64,000 bases of DNA from contig JAPEIS010000013.1 of NCBI GenBank assembly GCA_029531795.1, positions 1-64,000 on the forward strand, written 5' to 3'. The notes below the pieces were generated by a model. That model worked only from the letters and a program-made list of their open reading frames with translations, ran no database searches and was not told the DNA's origin. Source of the DNA: Sclerotinia nivalis. Its lineage: Eukaryota > Ascomycota > Leotiomycetes > Helotiales > Sclerotiniaceae. Shown here piece by piece: positions 1 through 10,080 of the stretch (positions are counted from its first letter, which is position 1; every line of letters begins with the position of its first letter). The translations under genes were made by a program, and so were the position numbers.

Positions 1-113
1 CTAACCTAACCTAACCTAACCCTAACCCTAACCCTAACCCTAACCCTAACCCTAACCCTAACCCTAACCCTAACCCTAACCCTAACCCTAACCCTAACCC
101 TAACCCTAACCCC
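1..113. repeat. Chromosome-end telomere repeat (CCCTAA)n
   Basis: The tract is an almost perfect run of CCCTAA on the plus strand, which is the C-rich strand expected at the left end of a chromosome. The first 20 bases read as CTAAC pentamers rather than hexamers; the rest is regular. It stops abruptly at a run of five Cs before unique sequence. It marks position 1 as at or very near the physical chromosome end. Confidence 0.97.
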
Positions 114-559
114 CTTGCCTTCTGAAGGCTGTTAAGCCTGTACTGCGGTATCCATTCTTCATCATCGTTTGCAAGTGCCATAACACAAATCAAACCAGCA
201 ATTTGATTATCTATTTTTTAACTTCCCGATCTCAAATGAAATGCAAGGATTTTCATATGACATATTTGAGCCATTATGAACACTACCACATCTCGCATCG
301 TTTTAGCAACTGTTAAAACTTCCCCGAGAGGATCCACAATATCGCCTATCAAAAGTTTAAATTTGAAATAATCAAAGAAAAGCTTAAAAAATATAAAAAT
401 AGAAATTTTAAAAAGAACAAATTTGATTATCATTTTTTAATATTATAATTTTAGATTTTATAAAAATTTGAAAAAAGAATATAATAAAGATTTAATAATT
501 ATTCTAACTATTATTCCTAGGATTTTTGGTGGTCAGCAGCGGTGCTGACCCATTTCGAC
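114..559. other. AT-rich subtelomere, no gene seen
   Basis: There is no supportable gene. Short open frames here are AT-rich chance frames. The stretch lies between the telomere and the first tandem repeat. Confidence 0.6.
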
Positions 560-1080
560 AGGGGGGTGATGACCAACCCAAAAACTCTCCAATTGGTCAC
601 CACCCTTCCTGGCTTCAATTCGATGCTTTTTGAAAAGTAAAAAAAAAGAAATGAATAAAAATTTAATTTAATTATATTTATTCGAAGTTAGAATTAAAAT
701 ATCTTTAGTTTTGAAGCTTTTGTATCGAGTTGAAATAACCCTAATTTTGATGAGGTTGAAAAAAAGCTATGGTAATTTATGAAAAACAGGGGAGTGGTGA
801 CCCGCGAAAAAGCATTAAAACTCTCCAATTGGTCACCACCCTTCCTGGCTTCAATTTAAAGCTTTTTGAAAATTTTAAAAAACAAATAAATAGAAGTTCA
901 GTTGAATTATATTTATCAGAAGTTAAAATTAAAATATCCCAAATATTGAAGCTTTTATATTGAATTGAAAGAAAACTAGTTTTTAAGAGATTCAAAAGGT
1001 TGAAGAAAAGCTATGGTAATTTTTGAAAACAGGGGGGAATGGTGACCTACAAAATAAATCAATTTGGTCACTACCCTAAA
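560..1080. repeat. Subtelomeric tandem repeat, about 236-bp unit
   Basis: The core CTCTCCAATTGGTCACCACC recurs at about 585 and 821, and a decayed third version lies near 1045. The interval is about 236 bp. Each unit runs from a G-run through the core and an A/T-rich middle to an AAAGCTATGGTAATTT motif followed by the next G-run. Copies differ by small changes and indels, and the third is cut short. No coding function is seen. Confidence 0.8.
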
Positions 1081-1201
1081 TCCAATTTATAATAGAAAAT
1101 TTATTAATCTTTTATAAGAAACTAGGGTTTATTTTCTCTTATATATTGAATTCTGAAGACAGATTTAAATTATCTTTCAAATTGATTGATTTATATTGAT
1201 T

Positions 1202-1603
1202 CTATCCAAGCTGACAAAATGAAGTTGAGTCAAATGCATTTGATTTCTCATACAACTGTTTAGCGTAGAATTGCCGAGCGAGCCAACTTCATTTAGTCAA
1301 CTTCATTTATTAGGGTTACGTCCAAATAAGCTCGGATGCGGCTCAAATTCGAGTATGAGTTGGCCCAGGTATATGCGATACTCACCCCGTCAAATGCATT
1401 ACCTATCCAAGCTGACAAAATGAAGTTGAGTTAAATGCATTTGATTTCTTATACAACTGTTTAGTGTAGAATTGTCGAGCGAGTCAATTTCATTTAGTCA
1501 ACTTCATTTATTAGGGTTATGTTCAAATAAGCTCGGATGCAGTTCAAATTCGAGTATGAGTTGATCTAGGTATATGCGATATTCATTTCGTTAAATGTAT
1601 TAC
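1202..1603. repeat. Two tandem 201-bp units 5' of TLH1
   Basis: A unit starting CTATCCAAGCTGACAAAATG occurs at 1202 and again at 1403, giving a period of 201 bp. The second copy differs mostly by transitions. A third single copy lies at 23790, immediately after TLH2 and at the head of the truncated TLH1 duplicate. The repeat is therefore part of the mobile or duplicated helicase-upstream block and could belong to its promoter or 5' end. Confidence 0.88.
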
Positions 1604-1881
1604 CTAGAGCTTGTTATAGAGTCATTTATTAAGGGTTAGATTCAGCAGATTGATTTTTGATGGGGGAGGGCAGGTGTACAGGCCAGGTAAGCAAAATCCC
1701 CAGGTTTGAGTATAAGTAGGTATAAAATCATAAAAGTATAAAAATCGGAAATTATAGCCAGCTATTATACGTATGGGTTTAGAGTATGGATTTGGATGTG
1801 TAGGACAATGTGTAGAAAAGGTAAGCAGAGTTAGAATAGATAGAAATATATGTTTAATTCATTTGATTAACATTTATTATC

Positions 1882-2871
1882 ATAGAACCGTTTATGTATT
1901 TGCCAGAATATAGAGTAGTAGTGTGTATTGAATGTAAGCATGCTGTATTATTTAGCAATGCCGATATTCATTTAAGGGACGAAAACATATATAATATGCT
2001 TAAGGAGAGTAGAGGATTATTAGTCCAGGAGATCCAGAAAATTCAAGGTTTGATAACAAGCAGAGCAGATTTGAATAGGTTGGTTTTTTTTTCAGTAGGC
2101 AATCCCTCTATTCCAGTATTACAGGAGCCCAGGACAGATGGTAGGAAGTGTCAATTGTCTAACGAAACCGGAAGGCTATGTCAATATATCAGTTGCCATC
2201 GACAGATGATCCAAGAGTATTGTTGTCAAGTATATCAGTGGGAGAACCTGCAGAAGAAAGGCCGGCTAGAGATAGGGAGAGAAGTGCAAATGCTGTAGCG
2301 GACCGGTGTTTATTGCCAGTATTTTTTTGTCTGTGGATCAGGAGTCCAGTATTTTGAGGTGCAGGCTGTAGAGATCAGTCCAGTTATACTGTCTGGAGAT
2401 GTTGATTTGGATGCCGCAAAGACAGTGTTGAAGCAAGCTATACAGCAAGCAGAAGAGGATATACAGTGTCAGATTACCGAACCGGAAGCAGCCCGGGAGC
2501 CAAATCTATGGTTACGTTGAGTAGGGTGGGTTGAGCATTTAGAAGGGCTTGACCGGACGGAATTATAGGTATTGGTTGTGCTTGTGAAGGACGATGAGCC
2601 AGAGTTGGAAGTGTTATGCTGGGTGTTTGATTGGTTAATTCAAGATGCACAATACCATTATATTCGATTGGTGGTTGGGTTAGAGGCATTGTTTGAGGTG
2701 AACCGGAAAGAGGTAGACAAAGACGTCCGGATGCTGTTTGATAATTGGATGGATATTACAATCGTTATGCGGTATACGGAGGTTTGCAAGCAGTTATTGC
2801 GTTACATATTCCAATCCAAAGACATCGAGCCCGAGAAGCGGCCGGTGTACGAGTTGATAGAACGATAGCAG
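1882..2871 (+). pseudogene. RIP-disrupted 5' part of telomere-linked helicase TLH1
   Basis: This is the amino-terminal region of a telomere-linked helicase, in the same frame as the long ORF that follows. It encodes a C..C..H-containing segment (YLPEYRVVVCIECKHAVL and onward) of the kind found at the start of fungal TLH proteins (DUF3505-type, known of the family). The expected start codon is ATA at 1882, where the duplicate copy at 24269 has ATG. In-frame stops are TAG 2296, TGA 2518, TAG 2566 and TAG 2866. The duplicate has CGA, CAG and CAG at the last three, so all are C-to-T type changes. The first stop is shared by both copies and replaces a position that is probably Trp. It cannot be translated as a single protein with 2872-6882 as it stands. 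Confidence 0.85.
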
Positions 2872-5800
2872 ATGTGTATAGAAGATGTGCGGACAAGCAT
2901 TGAGGAATTTGTATGGTGGAAAGAGGAGCAGGGAGGGGCTTCAGGAAGCGGGGCAGAAGATGAGGAGGGAGAATCAGACGAAGAGATTGAATGGATGGGC
3001 CGGATTCAAAGGCAGATTTTACGGTTGTGGATGGCATTATTGAACCAGCCGCTGCAAGACGACGAGTACAAGAGCGTGTTGATTAGTGGACTGGCCGTTT
3101 TGGGGATGCGGGAGGACGACGGGTGGTTGGATGCCGAGGATTATACGCCCAAATATTCGGCCGTGATCAAGTTGGCCCGGTTGATGGTAGTCCAAGAGGC
3201 GTATGAGCGGCGTCGAGAAGCCATTGAGCAGTATGAGAACCGTGGTTTGAGTGCAAAGCAAGCCAGGGAGAAAGCATCAAGCCATTACATTTTAACACGG
3301 GGCTTGGTCAGCGCGTTCATGACCATGGCCCACGATGGCAAAGATCCCAAGCCCATGCAGTGGTTATACCGCAGTCGGTCGTACGGCTTTAAGATCCGGT
3401 ACACCACCACGGCCGAGGGGAAGATCCAGTGGATTGGGGATGACGTTTTATATGCCAATATGCGGTTTGGCATGAGCCAGTTCCGGGGGATGATTCATGG
3501 GTTGGTTGGGGAGGCACGAGAGGAGTTATTTGAGAAGTTGATGGTGGTAAGGATGAGTGCAGACCGAGAAGTGGATATGAAGCAGGCGCCACCGATCCAC
3601 TGGGACAGAATGGTAGATCAGCCGTCCGAAACCAGAGTTGGGTGGTCGTTTTTGGACGATGAGCGGAACCAGTTTGCAGTATGCAAGCAGTGGTGGTTGT
3701 ACGAGAGGATGTATAAGGAGGAGGGGTTGAGAGAACAGTTCATAGGTGCGGCAGGGAAGTTGAAGAGGGAAGCCGTAGCCGCATTTCAGCGTCACGTAGA
3801 GCGGTTCCAGGAGTTGTTATGGGGTTTGATGCATTTATGTGGTGGGCAGCCAGCCAGAGCCCCAGAGTTAATGGGACTGCGGTGGAAGAATACAGCGTAC
3901 GGTGGCGTCCGGAACATTTTCATTGAGGGGGGCTTAGTTGCGTTTGTGGCCACGTACCATAAGGGGTATCGGAGCAGCGGAAGCATCAAGATCGTGCACC
4001 GGTATTTGCCACGAGAGGTGGGGGAGTTGTTGGTGTATTATTTATGGTTGGTTTTACCGTTTTGGGAGAAGCTGCAGTTCCAGATGACGGGGAAGCCCAG
4101 TTCCAGCCCATTTTTATGGGGAGATGGTAAGAAAAAGGAGCATCGGCAGTGGACGGGACCGAAGCGGAAGCAGCAGAAAGCCAGGGAGAGCGATGACGTT
4201 TCCAGAGAACGGGAGAGGGACGATCAAGGAGAAGAGGGTAAAGACGAGGAGCAGAGAGGTCAGAGGAGGTTGTTGGCCCAACGGCAGTCCCGTTCGTGGA
4301 CGTCCGAACGAGCCCGGAAGATTTTAAAGGAATCCGCCATGAGATGGATGGGTGTGGATGGGTTGAATATTAGTGGATATCGACAGATTGCCATTGCCAT
4401 ATCCCGGAGGTATTGCCGAGAAGACAGATTTGAGGAAGAGAAGAGCAAGTTAGAAGAGAGTGAGGGTTGGGACGAGGATAATGCCGATGGGGACGATCCG
4501 TGGGATTTGCAAGCCGGTCACGGGACCCACGTTGCAGGCATGATTTACGCCCGGGAGTTAATGGAAGGAGAAAATTCCATTATCAGCCGCCGTGAGAAGT
4601 TCCGTCGAGTCAGCCACGTATGGCATTGTTTTTTGGGGTTTGCGTCCGCACACCAGGGTGTTGGGATGAGTGGGAGAGCCAAGAGAAAGCGGCAGGTGTA
4701 TGAGGAGGAGATGCAGGACGCACAGTTGGCCCGGTGGAAGCGATTACGAGGAGTCGATATCCATGCCGAGTTGGAGAAGATGTTGGGGAGTGAGGCACGG
4801 TTCCGTGGGTTGCAAGAGCCCGTATTACAAGCCATTATGAAGCACCAGAGCCCCATTGTAGCCGTGATGGGAACGGGGGTTGGAAAGACGTTGTTGTTCC
4901 AGTTACCAGCGAAGAGTATGAGTTCCGGGACGACGGTTGTCATCAGCCCATTGGTTTCATTACAGGACCACATGGTAGAGAGATGTCAGCAAGCCGGTAT
5001 TTCGTGCGCCAAGTGGGATGCCCGCCAGTGCCATTCCCCCAGCCAGATTGTCATCGTCACGCCGGAGTCAGCAGTCAGCAAGACGTTTGGGACGTTTTTG
5101 GACCGGTTACAAGGATTGCATTTGTTAGAGCGGTTTGTGTTTGATGAGTGTCATACGCCATTAGACAGCGCGGCCGAGTTCCGGCTCAAGATGCGGCAAT
5201 TAGGCGAGTTGATGGAAAGGGGGGTGCAGATGGTTTATTTGACGGCCACATTGCCGCCACATGTCGAACCAGAGTTTATGAATATTATGAGGATCAAAGC
5301 CGACGATGTTCACATGTTCCGGTCCCCAACCAGCCATCCGAACATTGCGTATTCCGTGGTTGAGTACGAGGAGGACGAGTTTGGGAGAGGAGATATTGCA
5401 GCGGTTTGCAGGTTAGTGGAGCAGAAGTTAGAAGAGTACGCCGCACCAGCAAAGATCATTATATACAGTTGCAGCATTATCACCACCCAGGAGGTGAGTA
5501 GTGCATTGGATTGCCACGCATATTACCGAGACGTGGGTGATGCCGCCGTTAAAGATGAGATCCGGAAAGCGTGGGAGAGTGCAGATGGACGGGTTGTGGT
5601 TGCCACCAATGCATTTGGATTAGGCATCGACCGGCCAGATGTTCGTGTTGTGGTTCACATTGGGCCGATTTACCAGATGCGGAATTATAGCCAGGAGAGT
5701 GGACGGGCCGGGCGAGATGGGAAGAGGAGTGAAGCGATTATTTTGATGCCGGTTGGAAGACAAGAGGCATTGCAGAAGGCACACGAGCAAGCACAACGAC

Positions 5801-6882
5801 GGCCAGCCAAGTTTCACATTTCCATGACAGTCAAGGAGAAGCAGCGGATCGAGCAGCAGAAGGTTGAGCGATTTGTGAGCGGTGCCGCGTGTCGACGGGT
5901 TTATTTAGACGGAGAGATGGATGGGAGGATGGATCGAGTGAGGTGTGCGGACGAGGAGGAGCGTTGTGATGTGTGCCAGGCAAGTGATGCCATGATGGAC
6001 GAATTAGAAGCGCAGCAGCAAGCATACATCCACCGAGAGCAAGAGAAGCAAGACCGGTTAACGGACAGTGCCATTCATATGCCAACCAGCAGCATTCCAT
6101 TTCCCGAGGTTCCCAGCGATGGAGTTCATAGCAGTGATGGTCCATTTCCCAGTTCGCCCCCAGGATATTCCCAGAGCAGGACCGTGAGTTTTGACCAGGG
6201 GTTTATGGCAGACCGGATTAGTCAAGGAGAACGTGTCATATTCCAGTCCCAGCAGAGCCAGCGGCAGCAGCAGCGGGTCCAGGTCCAGGCACGGAATCGG
6301 CAAGCAGGTTGTGAGGTGTGGGATTTGGAGAATCGTTTAGACCAGTGGGTTGGGAAGTGCCCATTGTGTTACGTCCGGAGGTGTACAGGGAGTCCAGTTG
6401 ATTTCCGGCATACGTTGGACAAGTGCGTGGATCCAGAGCAGGAATTGGTTGGCACGGAAGTGCAAGCATTACAGCAGATCCAATTCCAGGAGTATGCAAG
6501 TTGTTACGATTGCGGCGTTGCACAGCAGGTTTGTACCAGGTGGGAAGAGATCCAGGAGGGGAACCGGAAGTTTGAACGGATTAAAGGGGGGGTATGTCAA
6601 TATGAGGGGATCGTACGGCCAGTGGTGGCAGCCATTATGGTGGCAGGGCCATTAGAGGTCGTCAATCAAGAGGTTTGGTCATATATGCGGGCCGAAGGCA
6701 TTTGGGGAGCCAATGAGAAGTTAGAGGCACGTGAGGAAGCCGAAGTTCAGAGGGGGATGTTAGTATGGTTTGGGCGAAGGGTGGTTTGGGGGTTAGTCGA
6801 AGCAAGTGTTTTATTACAAGTGTTTTACCGGTTAGCGGTGAGGTTAGAAGGGTGGAAAAGAAGGAATAGAATCGGTATATAG
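2872..6882 (+). CDS. Telomere-linked RecQ-type helicase, 5'-disrupted (TLH1)
   Basis: This is an open frame of 1336 codons with a superfamily-2 DEAD/DEAH RecQ helicase core. Walker A GTGVGKT lies at residues 667-673, DECH at 758-761, then TATLPP, a motif V-like ATNAFGLGIDRPD, and QESGRAGRDG as motif VI. Upstream, residues about 310-590 form the conserved TLH amino-terminal domain with PARAPELMGLR, YRQIAIA and AGHGTHVAGMIYAR, which resembles a tyrosine-recombinase fold. Cysteine clusters near the C terminus (CPLCYVRRC, CYDCG) suggest zinc binding. TLH genes sit next to telomeres in many fungi; the biochemical role is assumed, not shown. The start at Met 2872 is simply the first after the last 5' stop. 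The full gene would begin at 1882, so this may be a decapitated pseudogene or an expressed short form. This part is GC-richer than the surroundings and free of RIP stops. Confidence 0.85.
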   Translation: MCIEDVRTSIEEFVWWKEEQGGASGSGAEDEEGESDEEIEWMGRIQRQILRLWMALLNQPLQDDEYKSVLISGLAVLGMREDDGWLDAEDYTPKYSAVIKLARLMVVQEAYERRREAIEQYENRGLSAKQAREKASSHYILTRGLVSAFMTMAHDGKDPKPMQWLYRSRSYGFKIRYTTTAEGKIQWIGDDVLYANMRFGMSQFRGMIHGLVGEAREELFEKLMVVRMSADREVDMKQAPPIHWDRMVDQPSETRVGWSFLDDERNQFAVCKQWWLYERMYKEEGLREQFIGAAGKLKREAVAAFQRHVERFQELLWGLMHLCGGQPARAPELMGLRWKNTAYGGVRNIFIEGGLVAFVATYHKGYRSSGSIKIVHRYLPREVGELLVYYLWLVLPFWEKLQFQMTGKPSSSPFLWGDGKKKEHRQWTGPKRKQQKARESDDVSRERERDDQGEEGKDEEQRGQRRLLAQRQSRSWTSERARKILKESAMRWMGVDGLNISGYRQIAIAISRRYCREDRFEEEKSKLEESEGWDEDNADGDDPWDLQAGHGTHVAGMIYARELMEGENSIISRREKFRRVSHVWHCFLGFASAHQGVGMSGRAKRKRQVYEEEMQDAQLARWKRLRGVDIHAELEKMLGSEARFRGLQEPVLQAIMKHQSPIVAVMGTGVGKTLLFQLPAKSMSSGTTVVISPLVSLQDHMVERCQQAGISCAKWDARQCHSPSQIVIVTPESAVSKTFGTFLDRLQGLHLLERFVFDECHTPLDSAAEFRLKMRQLGELMERGVQMVYLTATLPPHVEPEFMNIMRIKADDVHMFRSPTSHPNIAYSVVEYEEDEFGRGDIAAVCRLVEQKLEEYAAPAKIIIYSCSIITTQEVSSALDCHAYYRDVGDAAVKDEIRKAWESADGRVVVATNAFGLGIDRPDVRVVVHIGPIYQMRNYSQESGRAGRDGKRSEAIILMPVGRQEALQKAHEQAQRRPAKFHISMTVKEKQRIEQQKVERFVSGAACRRVYLDGEMDGRMDRVRCADEEERCDVCQASDAMMDELEAQQQAYIHREQEKQDRLTDSAIHMPTSSIPFPEVPSDGVHSSDGPFPSSPPGYSQSRTVSFDQGFMADRISQGERVIFQSQQSQRQQQRVQVQARNRQAGCEVWDLENRLDQWVGKCPLCYVRRCTGSPVDFRHTLDKCVDPEQELVGTEVQALQQIQFQEYASCYDCGVAQQVCTRWEEIQEGNRKFERIKGGVCQYEGIVRPVVAAIMVAGPLEVVNQEVWSYMRAEGIWGANEKLEAREEAEVQRGMLVWFGRRVVWGLVEASVLLQVFYRLAVRLEGWKRRNRIGI

Positions 6883-6889
6883 AGGAGAT

Positions 6890-7331
6890 GATTAAAATTA
6901 AGGGGTTTTTTAAGAAAGGAGAAGGCGTTATAGGTTTTTTTTAGGGTTTATAAAGGGTTATAGAGAGTTAGGAATCCGGGTTAACCCCGTTAATAGGGTT
7001 AGTAAGAGAAGGAGAGGGGAGTTAGAAAGGGAGAGGATAGTTAGAAAAGGAGAGGGGAGTTAGAAAAGGAGCGGAGTTAGAAAAGGAGAGCAGTATTTAA
7101 ATAGGAAGAATTATAATATAAAATATAATAAAAATAGGAAGAGATTAATTAAAAGTAAAGGATATTAAGTCAATAAAGAAATAAGATAAAGGGAAATAGA
7201 AAGAAAGGATTAGGGTTATAAGTGAATAAGAGGGTTAGGGTTATAAGTGAATAAGGGGTTAGGGTTATAAATAAATAAGAGAGTTCGGGTTATTAATAAA
7301 TAGGGTTAAGATTATAAATGAAATTAATAAT
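6890..7331. repeat. Purine-rich tract with degenerate TTAGGG-like motifs
   Basis: After the TLH1 stop the plus strand is strongly purine-rich, with GGAGAGGGGAGTTAGAAA-like units repeated near 7010-7090. Several GGGTTAGGGTTATAAGTGAATAAG-type units follow at about 7205-7310, in which TTAGGG is spaced by about 27-30 bp. The G-rich strand here is opposite to that of the terminal telomere at position 1. I see no gene. Confidence 0.65.
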
Positions 7332-7764
7332 TGTTTTGAATAGAAAGCTCTACAAATAAAAAAACCTATTCCCTTATATAGACCTTCGTTCTCACTTGAA
7401 CAGCTGGGACAGCTGAGCGCTCCTGGAGCGTTGTCGCTCCAGAGCTGTCCATCACGTGACACTAATCCCGTGAGTCCTGTCGTCCTGCCTTATCTTTTTG
7501 TCCTAGGGTTAATCCCCTGGGAGATTACTAATCCCAGCAAGACCTTTCTTGCTTACTGTGTTCTGTGTTTCCTAGGACCCATTGTCCTAGGAACTACGCC
7601 CTATGCTTTAGGGTATCCTATGACTAATACTATATACATGCCTGAGGCTTTCCTTGGGTGCCTAGTGTCCCCCGGTATACTGCAGCTGAATCACTGAGGC
7701 TTATAATACCACTATAGCCTTATAAGTTGGTGATTCTACAGTCTGTTACTGATCCGTCGTAACA
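7332..7764 (-). repeat. Possible solo LTR
   Basis: On the minus strand the segment starts TGTTACGACGGATCAG and ends in CAAAACA. It carries a TATA-like CTATATAAGGG about 60 bp from its end, the usual layout of a fungal LTR. It is much GC-richer than its flanks. The five bases on either side (ATAAT and CAAAC) do not match, so no target-site duplication supports it. It could instead be another repeat. Confidence 0.4.
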
Positions 7765-8286
7765 CAAACTTGTACAAAATACAAATCAACATATTGAATT
7801 CAATATTCAATACTATTAAATAAGTTAATTCTTGGAGAATAGTTTGTACTATAATTGTACTTAATATCTTGCGATTTTTAAATAAATTAAATATTTATAT
7901 GAATAAGATTTATAAGCTTAGGGTTAACCAGATTACACTGTATTCCTGTACAAACCAAATCTTAATTTCACCACCTAAAAAAAACCCGATTATACTGTAA
8001 TCTCCATGATATAGTGTTAGGTAAGAGTCTTCGTATCCCTAGGTGACTAAGAAGGGAACCTGAAAGGGACCGAATCGTCACATACTGTAGAAGAGAGGGA
8101 GGATAAGTAGGGCTACGAGAGCATATACAACACATATGAATAACAAAGGTGGTAGGAACTAGATTGATTCTTCGATGACGATCGCAACAACAGAGGAGGA
8201 AACTATAAATATTGGTCTATGATGCGTATCACGTGATATGCACGTGATTTTTACTCACACTATCGCCGTAATCCCATTAGTCCAAC
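7765..8286. other. Intergenic, no gene seen
   Basis: No supportable ORF. Two CACGTG palindromes lie at about 8230 and 8242, just downstream of the ABM-domain gene. Confidence 0.5.
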
Positions 8287-9025
8287 TCATTCAGATCTTT
8301 CAATAATCTGACAACTCAGATGGAATGTGATCAACTTGACAAGTCCATCCATTTCAGTCACTAAACCCACATTATCCTTGAACTCCTCCGTCTCGCGAAA
8401 CTTCATGTGCGCATCAATGCTAGGCCAACCGATAAATGCTGTGAGAATTGACCCAACCTTCCCAGGCTCTCCTCCCCTGATTGGAAAATCATTTTCCACA
8501 CCCCAACCATAGCTGACCTCTTTCACATCGGGACACTTCTTGACGCTCTTCTCGAGGTATTGTTTGAGCTGTGTAGTAGTTGTGTCCTTTGCAGCTTGCG
8601 AGATATCCGAAGCGAAGTACGCAATCATAACTTCCGTCACAGGAGACTCGTACACTGCAGATGAAAATGGAGAGAGAGTGATATGCTTCGTGAATTCGCC
8701 GTGGGTCATGATGACTGGCAGGTCTTTCACAGCCTCTCCACCGAATCTGATCCAAATTCTTAGTTGACAAATTGTTTGGATTGACAATCTAAGTGACCTA
8801 CGATTTGGCGAAGCTCTGATGCTCCTCAATAGACTTCCAATCGAAAAATCCCCAGATTTTCGATGGATCTTCAATCTCGAGGCCGAAGTACACCTTGCTC
8901 GGACCACCTGGTGCAGCAACGACTGCTCTCCAAGCTCCCCATAGAATTTTGCCTTCAGGGGTGCTTTGGTCCATGACATTGAGGCCAGCCTTCACACCCA
9001 TGAGCCCAACTTCGGTGACAACCAT
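8287..9025 (-). CDS. Two-domain ABM (dimeric alpha-beta barrel) protein
   Basis: Two exons, 9025-8802 and 8746-8287, encode 227 aa. The 55-nt intron has donor GTAGGT, branch-like AACTAAG and acceptor ATCAG; splicing keeps the frame and removes the TAG that would end exon 1. The protein begins MVVTEVGLMGVKAGLNVMD. It shows two antibiotic-biosynthesis-monooxygenase-like repeats: residues about 1-100 with YFGLEIEDPSKIWGFFDW, and about 105-220 with YGWGVEND and FIGWPSIDAHMKFRETEEF. Such fungal proteins are usually of unknown substrate, and the ABM name does not prove oxygenase activity. I chose this ATG because an upstream in-frame one (9052) adds only nine residues not typical of the family. It is the only clearly intact ordinary gene between the two helicases. 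A divergent small ORF begins 325 bp upstream, so the two may share a promoter. Confidence 0.85.
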
Positions 9026-9349
9026 TTTGACGGCGATTGATGTTAATAGCAATTTATATTTGGAGAAAAAGAATACTGTAGATATATATAGGACAACAGT
9101 TTGGATTGTAAATTGTAGCTTTTAACGACTTTCGCGGTTGCCGCATTGTTGATTAGTGATATTTGCCACTGCAAGGCAACCGATTATAGATTAAGTAAAT
9201 CTGTGACAGTCTACAGTTGTCTATAACTGCCGTACCCTCAGACCCCACATAAAATCCACTTTTAGATGGGAATAGTGTTTTCTCCCTGGCCCCTCTCGGG
9301 GTCTTTCGCAACCTCTCCCCCTTCAAAAGTTGCATCATCTTCATCCAGT

Positions 9350-9625
9350 ATGGCGAGCAAGCTCGCTTACAACGGTACGCATCGGGTTTTGTATGGCTAG
9401 GTGTTGCACCTCGCTGTAGTAAAGGCCGGTTTCGGGCTTCCTTTTCCTTGGCAGTCTCAAATTCTTATTCAATCTCTGTATGGAGACAAGTTTCCAATTT
9501 ATCCTTCATTAATTGGTACTGCGGATGTTTGTGCAGATCCAATAATTGAAAGAGTAATAACACAGCGGTACCTTGACTTTTTGAAATTGGAATTTTTTTC
9601 GAAGGTATGTTGCTATCATATTTGA
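9350..9625 (+). CDS. Hypothetical gene or gene fragment
   Basis: A short first exon, 9350-9374 (MASKLAYN), can be joined to 9420 onward across a 45-nt intron (GTACGC to TGTAG). This gives a frame running MASKLAYNVKAGFGLPFPWQ and on to about residue 70. A second donor, GTATGT at 9605, follows the sense frame, so the visible stop at 9623 may lie in an intron. No clear next exon could be found in the AT-rich sequence downstream, so it may be a truncated gene. The composition looks coding, but I do not recognise the family. It is divergent from the ABM gene. Confidence 0.3.
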
Positions 9626-10080
9626 AAGGTTTTGATAGTTAGGTAATTGGAAAGCTCCTTTTAGAATTAGTAATAAAAGAATCAAGGTTTTTGTTGAAGA
9701 AGTATTACGGGAGCTGCTTCTAGGGTCATGTGGAAGTATTTAGAGATCTTTCGAGATGGTTCAAATTAAACTTCAAGTAGGAATTCAATAATGTTGTTAA
9801 AAGGAATAGAAGTTACCACCACAACAAATTTCGAAGGAAAATTTTTCTTCGAAATACAACCCTTTCGCGATCAATCTAGATCATAACTATTAAACCAAAT
9901 TGATTACAATTGCCCCCAAGTGATTCTGATCAGTAGTTGTTGTAATACTGTTGTCAACACTCCATATACAAAACGTACACAAAAATTCGCATAAAATTTT
10001 TGCCCCAAATTACCAAAATAAGAATAAGATCCTCAATATAAATTGCTTCAATAATCTATCAACACTTAGGGATACAACTA
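9626..10080. other. AT-rich intergenic, no gene seen
   Basis: No supportable ORF or repeat. The stretch ends at the TA target of the MITE. Confidence 0.5.

Noticed and set aside
4545..4973. 142-codon minus ORF within TLH1
   Set aside because: Shadow of the helicase frame.
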